Shown here one piece after another: positions 23,901-34,800 of a stretch of 64,000 nt of DNA. How positions within the stretch are numbered: position 1 is the first letter of the stretch; each line of letters starts with the position of its first letter. The notes under the pieces were generated by a model. The model did no database searches and had not been told where the DNA came from. It saw only the letters and a program-made list of their open reading frames with translations. The position numbers and the translations under genes were made by a program. The stretch covers positions 8,640,720 through 8,704,719 of the forward strand of contig NC_048537.1 of NCBI RefSeq assembly GCF_902806685.2, written 5' to 3'. This DNA comes from Maniola hyperantus (taxonomy: Eukaryota; Arthropoda; Insecta; Lepidoptera; Nymphalidae).

Positions 23901-26392
23901 ATACTCGTGACAGTCATAATCATTAACTGGAACTTCAGAGGACCCAGAACGCACAGGTAAGTTTAAAATATTCAATTCTGGACTTTATTGGAGCTTATAT
24001 AAATACTGGATATACGTATCAAATAGGTACTAGTTGATCTGCCCCAGCTGGGGTATAATTTCTGGGAATAGGTCTGTAAGGGGTGCAATTTACAAAAATC
24101 CTGGAACACTTGGGTATTTATTTATTTTTAATTGAAAGTCCAATAAGTGGCAATTTTCAAGGATATACTTAACTTGAAAATTGTCAGACTTTTATACAAA
24201 GCAACCCCATTTAGCACTTTCAGGGGTGAAATTTTCATACATCCTTTTTGTTGGTGAGCGCCTACGCCTGCGTCATAAAAGGAACCTACTGTCAAAATTT
24301 CCAGTTCCTAACCGCTGTACGTTGGTAGATCAGTCAGTCAGTCAGGACAAATCTTTTTTCTTCTTAATCGCAGTCATTCGTCACTGCAATGCTGTGGCAC
24401 GCTTAACTAAGTATAAGTATATGTGTCTCCATTCATCTATGATGGCTGCCTTCCTTGTGACCTCATGTAAGGGGTCGTCCATCGCAGCTCACACCCCTAA
24501 GTCTGTTTATACGGATAGATTATACCTATATGTTCCTATGTGACCTACAAAGATATTTTGGTTAATGTTTCAGAATGCCACTTTGGATCCGAAGTGTCTT
24601 TTTGCACTATTTACCGGCGGGACTTCTCATGCGGCGACCTCGAAAGACACGTCTACGTTGGATGATGGAAATGCCGGGGATGGGTGCTCCACCTCAACAG
24701 CCTCACGACTTGCCAAAGCATATAAGGTAATAATTACTAAGTAAGTAGGTAGGTATGCACATTTTTTACGAACAGTCCAAATCATGCGATAGGCAAATTA
24801 TCGTCGACGCAACGCTTAGATATTACTTACTTATTGCCTATTTGATTTTTCTCAATTTTACTAATAGAGAAATACCTATAATATAGGATGAAGATACCAG
24901 GACCACACCACCAGACATTAATAATTTAAAAAAAACTGTATGAAAAACACGTAAAAATCAGCAGAAAAGTGAGTACCTACTTACCTAACGTTTTTACGTA
25001 GATACCATTAGAGCACCTACAAATTGGCCGTTACGTCGTCGGCCTTAGTTAGCAGATATGCGTACGTTAAAAGTATGAACACGTCTCTATTTCACACATT
25101 TCGTTTTTCAGAAAATAAGTAACTTTGACGGTCCTGGGATCTTGCTTCATTCTTTGCCCTAGTACCTATTGAATGAAATTAACTTTAATGGTTTGACAGC
25201 GCAATCGGAGCTAAACAGAGCAAAATGGAAGCGATGGAGTTATCGGACTTGCATCACCCCAATTGCAAAATAAATCGAGCATCTGGCGGTGGCGGAGAAG
25301 TTGGTGCTCTGGGTGGTCTCGGAGCACTCGGCGGCCTAGGACTCGGCGAGAGACGAGAATCCGAGAGCTCTGATTCGTTACTCTTGTCTCCTGAAGCTGC
25401 TAAAGCTACTGAAGCGGTCGAATTTATAGCTGAACACTTGCGTAATGAAGATCTCTACATACAGGTAGGTTTAAAGAGGTATAATTTAAGTATATACCTA
25501 CCTACCTATACTATACAGGCTGGCCGGAGAAGTGACGTCTAAAAGAAAAATTTAAATACCTTTTATTAAGGAGTATTCAAATCACCCCTATGTATGTTCA
25601 GCAATTTTCCCGTTGACCTATGTAAAATCATGAAATTTGGCAGGTAGTCTTATAGAAGACATTCGGGGGAAAATCTGAAAACCGTGAAATTAGGCTTACA
25701 TCACACAAAAAAATTAAATTGTGGCCATGAACTAATAATTAGAATTTTCAATTTTCGAAGTAAGATAACTATATGTATATGAAATAGGATATCATATGAA
25801 AGGGCTTTACTTGTACATTCTAAAACATATTGTTATTTATTTTTATGCATCATACTTTTTGAATTATCGTGCATAATGTCGAAAAAATACGGCTGTAGTA
25901 CGGAACTCTCGTTGCGCGAGCCTGACTCGCACTTGGCCGGTTTTTTAGAACGTTCTTGGACATTTTTTTTTGATAATTAAGTAGTAGGTAACCATGAACT
26001 CAACTATCGCCTAAAAAGAAAAATCGCCAAAGTAGATTAAGTCTTACCGCGGTACTCAGAGTCGCTAATCGTTACTTAAGATTGAGTTAAAACGAGACAG
26101 ATTTATGTGAGAGATATAGCTCTGTCTCGTTTTAACTAAACTTAAGTAACGATTAAGCGACTCTGAGTATGGCTGTTAATGTAATAATAATTAAGTACCT
26201 ACCTAATTGTTGTAATATTTCTTTTAGACGCGAGAAGATTGGAAGTATGTTGCAATGGTGATCGACAGGCTGCAGCTTTACATATTTTTTATTGTAACAA
26301 CCGCTGGCACAGTCGGAATATTGATGGACGCCCCGCATATCTTTGAATACGTTGATCAAGATCGCATCATAGAAATATATAGAGGAAAATAA
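20936..26392 (+). CDS. nAChRbeta1: nicotinic acetylcholine receptor beta1 subunit
   Basis: Non-alpha subunit of neuronal nicotinic receptors. Drosophila beta1 (ARD) is the closest family member I know, and most of the ligand-binding domain reads the same way. Exons: 20936-20996, 22188-22324, 22487-22641, 22720-22810, 23100-23447, 23763-23956, 24574-24726, 25200-25464, 26228-26392. Phases all close and give 522 aa, the normal length. The signal peptide is exon 1. Cys-loop is C151-C165. The vicinal cysteine pair of alpha subunits is absent, so it is a beta type. TM1-TM3 are in exons 5-6 and TM4 in exon 9, ending DRIIEIYRGK. The M3-M4 loop has a Gly/Leu-rich stretch (exon 8) and the conserved MEAMELSDLHHPNCKINR block. 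The start codon has a strong context (GCCGCCATGA). Exon 3 joins what are two exons in the alpha gene. It sits 2.7 kb downstream of the alpha gene on the same strand. Confidence 0.97.
22828..23010 (-). mobile_element. Helitron-like fragment in beta1 intron 4
   Basis: Minus-strand Lep1-type text ('gaactctttgattttccg', 'gggatgcaagc', GACAGACA run). Both ends are decayed. It lies only about 90 bases before the exon 5 acceptor. Confidence 0.5.
25595..25947 (+). mobile_element. interspersed repeat in beta1 intron 8
   Basis: Contains 'cccgttgacctatgtaaaat' near the left and ends 'ctgactcgcacttggccgg' followed by a T-run, as in the copies at 26698 and 62334. The GGGTTCC left end is missing. Confidence 0.5.
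26053..26169. mobile_element. 117-bp MITE, almost a perfect hairpin
   Basis: The arms start TACTCAGAGTCGC (left) and end GCGACTCTGAGTA (right) and run on through 'gttaaaacgagacag' and its complement, leaving a loop of about 20 bases. It lies 58 bases upstream of the last beta1 exon. The TTAAAACGAGACAG core is shared with the element at 63819-63964. Confidence 0.65.
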
Positions 26393-26697
26393 GTTTACCA
26401 ATAATATAATCAGAGCTACATAATATATAAGGCATACTATCAATCCATAAATAATAAGATGCTTCAATCAAAGTTCTTCATATAAACATATTAGGTGTTA
26501 CTACCGAGAAAAAAGTATTACTGAAGGATCTGAATCGTCAGGATATCATATACCTAGAAAGTCGTTCGTTCGTTTCTTCATCTTCGTCTCATTTCCATAC
26601 ATTAATATATTGCCTCTTTGCTTTTGGTGTCTTCTTTTTTGTTTTTCATTTTATTTAAGTACTGTATGTATCAGCACTTTTTTATCTTGCTTTTATT

Positions 26698-27113
26698 TTT
26701 AGGGTACCGTACCTCAAAAAGAAAAAAAGGAACCCTCATACCATCACTTCGTTGTCTGTCTGTTTGTCTGTCGTGTCTGTCAAGAAACCTACAGGGTAAT
26801 TCCCGTTGACCTAGAATCATGAAATTTAGCAGGTAGGTAGGTCTTATAGCATACATTAGGGGAAAAATCCGAAAACCGTGAATTTTTGATTCTCATTACA
26901 TCACAAAAAAATGTTTTCATGAACAAATATGTAGGTATTTTCAACAAGTGGGGTATCATATTATTATAAAAGGGCTTCACTTGTACATTCTAAAACAGCT
27001 TTTTTATGCATACTTAATAGTTTTTGATTTATCATGTAAAATGTCGAAAAATACGACTGTACCTACTACGGAACCCTCAGTGCGTGAGTCTGACTCGCAC
27101 TTAGCCGGTTTTT
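26698..27113 (+). mobile_element. interspersed repeat, long copy
   Basis: Starts 'agggtaccgtacctcaaaaa' and ends 'gactcgcacttagccgg' plus a T-run. Contains the CTGTCTGTTTGTCTGTC run and 'cccgttgacctagaatcatg'. A shortened copy of the same family lies in Pfk intron 9 (62334-62507). Non-coding. Confidence 0.55.
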
Positions 27114-28189
27114 TTAGCCATCATTTGGCTATCGCTCCAAATGTCTAAAACAAAATATTTAAAACGGGGGCACCCGTTTTAAATATTTAGACATTTACCA
27201 CGTTTAGTTATCCGTTACGAGTAGGTATTAGGTAAGAAAACAATACTTAGACAATTAGATTAAGGAGATCAGATAAGTAGGTAAAGTAGGTAAAGTAGGT
27301 AAAAAAATAAGTACCTAATAACTATCTTATTTCATAAAACTAATAAGTAGAAATATATAAAATGGCTGTGTTTGATGTTTATATGTATGTGCTGCACAAA
27401 TAAGTACCTAGTCCTAATCGATTAATAATAATTGTATTTATTTCAGTGAGTAATATACCAGCAAAGTTAAGCCTACTGTAGGGTACCTAACTATCTTATT
27501 AGATACTAGATGATGCCTGTGACTTCGTCCGCGCGGATTTAGGTTTTGTAAAAATCCCGTGAGGACTCTTCGAACTACGAGCTATATTCTTCCCCGGGAT
27601 GTAAGCTAACTCTGTACCAAATTTCATCGATATCGGCAGGTACCAACCAACATTAAGCAGTAGAAATGAACTTAGTAGGTACTTAAATGTATAGATACTA
27701 AATAAAAATACTTAGTAAAATTATATAGGTACAACCTACAACCCCTTCTTCTGGACGGTAGGTACAGGTACCTACGGTAATTTAATGTCAATACGAATCA
27801 ATAATATTAAGAAAATCTTTCCTAGGTAGGGTGGTAAATAAGATTATAAGAGCTTAAAATATTAGATGTTTGCGTGAAAATGTAAGCGGCCTCTTAATAA
27901 ATTTAAACACATTAGACATTGCAAAGTATTCCACGCGGGCTTGATTTGTATAGTAATTAGATAAGGCTAGCTGTAATATTTACAATTTCAAAGTTAAGGT
28001 ACCTACTTACATGGTAAATAAATTGTAACTGAACGATTTCTGTACCTACATTAAAATATAATAGCTAAGACTTTTAAGTCAGTATTGTATTTTGAAAATT
28101 TTAATCGGAGGAAGTTCTATTAACGATACGCTACCTACAGAATACAAAACAGTAGGTAGAGGTAGATACTTATTTTAAAAAAATTGGCT

Positions 28190-28358
28190 ATATGTCTGTT
28201 CGCGCATCACGCCGAAACTAATGAACAGGTATGAAGTCAATTAGGCCTTTGAATACGATATTTTACACTAAGCGAGGAATCCCGGAAAGTCAGAGTTCCC
28301 ACGGGATTTTTAAAGACCTAATTCCACGCGGACGAGAAGTGGCGGGCATCAGCTAGTT
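28190..28358 (+). mobile_element. Helitron-like 3' fragment
   Basis: Ends 'gcgggcatcagctagtt' with the CTAG terminus and a following T, as expected at a Helitron 3' end. The 5' part is degraded. Confidence 0.55.
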
Positions 28359-29405
28359 CATAATAAAATAAAATTAAACCACCATTTGTGATAAGAATCT
28401 TCCAAGTTCCAATGAAGCGTTTATACCTACTTATACTAAATAGGTACCTAGGTACCTAGTACTAATTAGCATTTGTATTAGTTCAGAATTCATTCCTATT
28501 TCAAATCGGTTTAGTGTATTTCTTTGTTTTTTTATAAAATTCTCAATTAAACACAAATTGTGTATCATTTACCTATTATCCACCCTTAATCCTGCGTCAA
28601 GATATCTGCGTGTGCGGAACATTGACGACCAAAAACTCGTGTCGTAGCCTGCGAAGTTTGCACTTTGACAAATTGTTCCCGACAGCTAAATACTCGCGTC
28701 TGACCTTTGATGCGAGTGCAAGCTCGCGCAGGTATTGTTCCACGCGCATGTGTACCGTGTGTGTGACGTGTTTTGCGGTTAACTTCAAGAACGACTATTT
28801 AATTGGCCCGGACTTGATAAAACAATCCCCATTTGACCCAGATCAGGAAGCTGTTGTAGGTACCTACCTATACCTCACTGACCTCTATTAATACTAGTTC
28901 GCTGGAGCTGCGATTGAAAACCAGTTTTTGAAGCAAACTTGATTTTCGCCATTTTGGTGCCGATAGCAGCAGTCATGTGACCGTACCTACTCCAAAATCT
29001 CTAGAGAGTAGTAGGTATATTCCTTGCTCGGAACTAAATTCAAAAAATAACTGTCATTTTCTAAAGCACACCTCTTCCAGCATGTAGCTACTTGGATATT
29101 TCCATTTCGATGCCTCTAGCTAGGCCCTTTAGTCTAGGGAATAATAAAGTACCTACGTATGATAATATTAACGAAATTCATTACCAAAAATTAAACAAAT
29201 TTAGTTTTTAATGTTCTTAATCTTTATTGAAATCACCACAAACAGATAAGTATATTACCGGTACAATAGAAATATTAAAATTAAATATCTATTTCCAATT
29301 TATAAAGGTCTTGATATTTTCATATTGTGCAAGTATAAAAAGCCTCAGTAGGCACCCACCCAAGAGGCAGACGCAGATCGCACGATGCGAGTCGCGACAT
29401 CCATC

Positions 29406-29791
29406 GCCGTCAATTTCAAAAAATTCCCGTTGTGTAACAGTGTTACTCAACGGGAATGTTTTGAAATTGTTGGCACCTTGTGTCACAGTGTTACACACGG
29501 AGGTGTGACTCTTCGGGAATAACCCGACACAAGGTGCCGTCAATTTCAAAAAATTCCCGTTGTGTAACAGTGTTACTCAACGGGAATGTTTTGAAATTGT
29601 TGGCACCTTGTGTCACAGTGTTACACACGGAGGTGTGACTCTTCGGGAATAACCCGACACAAGGTGCCAACAATTTCGAAAAATTCCCGTTGTGTAACAG
29701 TGTTACTCAACGGGAATGTTTAGAAATTGTTGGCACCTTGTGTCACAGTGTTACACACGGGGGTGTGACTCAACGGGAATAACCCGTATCT
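29406..29791. repeat. three-unit 130-bp tandem repeat with internal hairpins
   Basis: Units start at 29406, 29536 and 29666 (exactly 130 bases apart); the third is cut short near 29791. Each unit contains two inverted repeats. One has 22-base arms (CAATTTCAAAA...CCCGTTG and complement, one mismatch) around a 15-base loop. The other runs from GGCACCTTGTGT to ACACAAGGTGCC. Units are almost identical. Non-coding. Confidence 0.85.
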
Positions 29792-29959
29792 ACTGGATGG
29801 CGCCAGGCGTTTCAAAAATAACATTCGTTACAAGTAAGAAGAGCACGGCTTTACTAAAATTAATATGTCAAACTTAATTAACTAAATGAGAGATGTTTTT
29901 GATTTTTTTTCAATAAAACTTAAAAAAATTGTTGCTGTTCCGCAAATTACGAACTACCT

Positions 29960-31041
29960 GTGCCCTGTTTATCAAACGTTACAAGTCTTGTATTACAAGC
30001 GTTTCTCTTGTAAATTTGTGCATTTTTACAAGAATGCGTTTATCAAAACTACACTTGTAAACTACAAGCTACGAGTAATATCACTTGTAATACAAGTGTT
30101 TTTCACACTTGTATTTGTGGTTTTGTTCATCAAAAATGCCTTTGTAGCTTGTAGCTTGTAACTTGTAACGAAAAAGTTGGAGAGCCTCCGTTGACTCTTA
30201 ATTTATTTTACAAGTTGTATGCAAATATGATATTGTATAAAAGAATAATTAAATTTTCTAGTACCTAGTAGTAAATAGGTAAAATAACTATACAATAATT
30301 CAAAGGTGTAATTTTATTAAACTTATCCATGCTGCTCTTCTTAATTTTGACCAAAACGTGTCTCATGTACATACGAGTACGCTGGGATTATCTTTTTCGG
30401 CAGATACAAGTCCAAGCGACTGACATAGCAATAGTATCTCTTTCCACTCTGCTATTTTTTGGTCTTTAGATAATTTATCAGTAAATGCGCCAAATAAAAT
30501 ATCTTTTTTGTCACGAATTGAAGAATAATTGTAACTTTGGCATCAGATTTCGCCATTTTTTGCGGTGTAATTCGAATAGCGAAATTTTTTAAAGTCTACC
30601 TATCTATTTTTCCAAATTTTAAGTCTAACCTTAATTCATGAAAAATAATGTATAGTATAGGTACTTCCTGTTGGTGTAGGTACCGAAATAGAATAAATAA
30701 AAGTAGGTAGGTAAATAAAATAAGAAGCAATAGGTTTTACAAATAGGTTATTTAACACAAAATTAAATAATTTGAAAAAAAGTTTTATTTTTAACAATAA
30801 CTTGACTAGTTATGGTACCGTAATTTCTATTTTATCGACATTTATTACGGTTGAAAAATTGATTTGCAATTTAGCAAAAATAAAGTGTATAAATTAAAAA
30901 TACAAGTTCTACAAGTCTTGTAAAATCCTACAAGTTTTGTGAAATTATTTGATAAACATAATTTACAAGAGTTTGTAAAAAAGTTCTTGTAACTTGTAAC
31001 TTGTGAGCTTGTAGACTTGTAATGTTTGATAAACAGGGCAC
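29960..31041. mobile_element. 1.08-kb non-autonomous TIR element
   Basis: Terminal inverted repeats GTGCCCTGTTTATCAAAC (left) and GTTTGATAAACAGGGCAC (right), extended with one mismatch to about 28 bases. Both subterminal zones carry many ACAAG/CTTGTA motifs. No transposase-like reading frame is present. No clean target-site duplication was seen. The superfamily is undetermined (subterminal repeats would fit a hAT-like element). Confidence 0.7.
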
Positions 31042-31746
31042 TGGCCTATGGTCTTCTCATTTTGAAACGTTTAATAAATGCGCCGACTGCTAGGAGTGGA
31101 GGCGGAATGGTCACCAGTCACAAAATAGATGAGTGGCACTGGGCACCGTCGCCTCGACTCTTTGCTACGGCTAATCTCGTTTTTAAGGCGAGCGAATCTC
31201 TATAATTTTTTTTACAAAAATAATAATTATGTTGATACTTACTTATTGATGATACTTTTGAATTCACCCGCCACGACAATCCTATTGTTATTGTTAATGA
31301 GTCTCAGTGGAAATACGCCAGTTAATATTTAATCATCTATACCAACGTTTATAGAATTTGAGCATCGAATCACTTAAGCGTCAAAGTAAAATGGACCTTA
31401 ACGTCTTTAGTTTAAAGCTTAAGTTCATCCATACATCTCCGATCTATCCAGAAATCAAAATAAACTGGCATACTATCTAGATATCAAAATCAGTGGTACA
31501 AAATTTTTGACTTTAAATCAAGGCCCTTCAGATTCATTTTACTTTAACGCTATTGTGTTCTAGTTGCGACGCTCGAATTCTTTTAACGTTAGTGAGGCTG
31601 AGTACAAATAACTTTAAAAAAACATTGAATATTAGGGCACTAGCATACGTTTTCCAAAAGGGTAGCTTATACTATATTTTTTATAAATAAAAGTAAAGAT
31701 TATATTATATTAAAATAGTTTAATTTTAATGAAATTATGTATACAC
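31042..31746. other. gene-free spacer downstream of RpII215
   Basis: AT-rich, no exon supported. It separates the TIR element from the RpII215 poly(A) signal. Confidence 0.5.
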
Positions 31747-31752
31747 TTTATT
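31747..31752 (-). terminator. AATAAA poly(A) signal of RpII215
   Basis: TTTATT on the plus strand reads AATAAA on the minus strand, 104 bases beyond the RpII215 stop codon (31856-31858). This is a normal position for a cleavage signal. Confidence 0.6.
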
Positions 31753-31855
31753 TCTAACATCAATATTTTGTCAAAAAATATTTTTTTTTTTGTTGTTGTT
31801 TTAAACATCTTTTTAAATCTTAACTTACAATAATAATTAATACCTAACCTAAGCT

Positions 31856-34800
31856 CTAATCATCACCATCGTCATGTGAAGGTGATGTGGGCGAGTAATT
31901 AGGTGATGTGGGCGAATAAGTTGATGGGCCAACTGATGACGGCGAATAAGCTGGCGAAGTAGGAGAATATGTCGGAGACGTTGGAGTGTACTGTGGTGAT
32001 GTTGGTGAAGTTGGAGAGTATTTGGTCGATGATGGTGAATAGCTGGGCGACGAAGGGGAGTAATTTGGTGACGAAGGCGAGTAATTTGGTGATGAAGGTG
32101 AATACCTAGTACTTCCTGGGTGCTGCGGTGATGACGGAGAATATGCCGTACTGGTTGGCGAATATTGAGGACTCTTTGGCGAATATTGTGGACTTGTCGG
32201 TGAATAAGTAGGACTTCCTCCCGCATGCGACGGTGATGTCGGCGAATAGCTCGGCGACGGTGAGTATTGCGGTGACGACGGCGAGTAACTCGGGGAAGTC
32301 GGCGAATATGCCGGCGATGTTGGAGAATATGACGGACTTGTGGGCGAATACGCCGGTGCAGCTGGTGTGAAATTTGGCGAAGATGGTGAATAGCTGAGTG
32401 ATGCTGGGCTGTAAGCAGGGCTAGTTGGTGAATAACTAGGTGAGGAGGGGGAATAACCAGGAGATGTCGGCGAATAGGCCGCACTTGTAGGTGAATAGGA
32501 TGGACTAGTCGGCGAATAAGATGGACTAGTTGGTGAATAGCTGGGAGAAGTGGCAGAGTAACTGGGAGACGTAGGTGAATACGCTGGACTCGTTGGGGAA
32601 TAGCTTGGAGATGTAGGTGAATAGCTCGGGGATGTTGGCGAATAAGATGGAGACGTAGGGGAGTACCCTGGCGATGTCGGTGAGTAACCGGGAGACGTCG
32701 GCGAATATATAGGGGACGTCGGAGAATAATTAGGCGACGTTGGAGAATAATTCGGAGATGCCGGAGAATACGACGGACTAGTTGGCGAGTAGTGTGAAGA
32801 TGTCGGAGTGAGGCTAGGCGAGGCCGCAACATATACTGGACTTGTTGGAGAATACGACGGTGAAGCCCCAGCAGGTGAAGCATAAGGTGACAAGGGAGCT
32901 CCTGGCGAGCCGGGTGATCCAGGTTGAGGCGACCATGAGCTGCTGTACGCCGGAGATAGACCCGAAGCATCTGAAGCTCCAGACGGTGAGAACGACGGAC
33001 CACCAGGAGTCATACTGCTTCCAACTGAAAGCAAAAACAATCATGTATTATTGTATTGCATTGTACTTAACAGTAGGTACAGGATTTACACAGGAATTTC
33101 ATTTGCACAAAGGAGGATGGAACAAGTAGGCCAGCATATCCAAAAAAAACTACTTGCCCATGAAATGAAAGCTTATATTATGATATGCTCCAATTTTTAA
33201 TATAGGCAAAACGCTGTAAACCACCGGAGAAAAGAGATTATGACCCCTGCAAGTACCACAACTACCTGCATTCATTAATAGTATTAGTTGTAAGTTTATA
33301 AGTAGTTCAACTATAAACCGCTTATATTACCAGTACATAATGCTTCCCTTCACTGATGTCATAAATCTTTTTGGTTTGTATGCCCATTGCATGTACCTGA
33401 GAATACAACATTGTAACTTGCATTGCAATCAAGTTCGGCCTCTCCGCGCTCCGCCCCGCAAAGGTTCTATCAGGTATCACTTCAAATAACACACACTTTA
33501 AATCGTCACAAATAAAATTAACTTTTTAAGTCCTCGACTCGTGGTTTCATGACATAAACTATTGAGTTACAGTAACTGTAGGTTATAAGCAGTAAACTAA
33601 CATACATTAGAACTCTATTGGTTACCACGCCAGGGTCCATACTAAAATTGCCATCCTCCTTTAACAATACTTTAACTATGCTTACCTTGACCAGGAGACC
33701 AAACACTGCTACCATATCCAGGAGTGTTCTGATTAGACCAGGGTGTCATCAGAGGAGTCATAGAAGGAGTACCAACACCAAAGTACATGCCGCCTCCAAC
33801 TCCCATTCCTACTGTGAGTCCACCCATTTCCATTCCATGTTTACATTTCTCAGCATCAAGTAGCAAATCAAAACAGCCTGAAAAACATCAAATATTAGAT
33901 TTCCTTGAAAAAAAAAAACAGTTACTTAGCCATTTAAATAAAATCATTTTCATACACACCAGTTCCCATTCTAGGTAATTGTCCCATAATTATGTTTTCG
34001 GATACACCTCTCATAGGATCTACTTCAGCATGACTAGCAGCATCAAGTAAGACATCTACTGTCTCTTCAAAAGAGCACCTCATCAATGCTCCAGTGTCTT
34101 GTCTGTTAATACCGTGACGAGTGATAGCCATAAGATGACCTTTAGCTGTCATGACGTCACAAAGTAAAGCAAGGTGCCGATAGTTCACGTATAGACCGTA
34201 GAACTGCAAGACGGCATTCATTTCCTTTTCTACCGACTTTCGCACCGCTTCAATTCCGAGTACTTGGAATATTTCACAGATGTCGTTACTGAATGTTCTT
34301 ATTGGGTCGACGTCACGTTCCGACAAAACTTTCATCAATGAGGTACCATCTGTTTCCAGCAACCATTCTGCAATAGCTTTAAATTCTCCTTGTTCCGTAA
34401 TCGTGATACGCTTCTTCGCTTCCGTTTGAGGCAAGTGCATATACACTTTGGCTATCGCTTCTATTCCTTGCAGAGTCATATCTGATAACATATTAGCCTC
34501 GATGCAGCGGAGGAACATATCGTCTTCCATCTTATCGACAGTTTCCTCATCATTGTCCTGGAATTTACTTTCCTCATTATTCATTATTCTGATACGTAAC
34601 ACGAGTTTTTCAGCATTGTCGTCATTGAAGATACAATTTAAATCATCTCCGAATCCAGCGTTTATTTTTTCCGCGATTTGTTCCATAGTTAATTTTTTGT
34701 CCGTCATCCTCTTACGATCTAATTCAATACGCAACAGCCATGGAGAAATCTTTGTGGGATCAAAATCTGGCATCTCATAATAAACGTTGACAAATTCTTG

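Larger units (their letters stand above)
26393..29405. other. intergenic, gene-free
   Basis: 3' flank of beta1. No exon is supported. Repeats found: the interspersed repeat at 26698-27113, a short perfect-type hairpin at 27138-27196 and Helitron-like fragments at 27507-27640 and 28190-28358. No clear AATAAA close to the beta1 stop was found. Confidence 0.5.

Noticed and set aside
28597..28891. Small overlapping frames on both strands near 28600-28890
   Set aside because: Cys-rich by eye but without splice sites, homology or codon bias; likely chance.
29406..29791. CRISPR-like array
   Set aside because: Regular spacing, but the units are wholly identical with no unique spacers, and the genome is an insect.
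31849..33003. 384-aa minus-strand open frame rich in His, Arg, Leu
   Set aside because: It overlaps the RPB1 CTD in another frame; repetitive heptad codons keep the shadow frame open.
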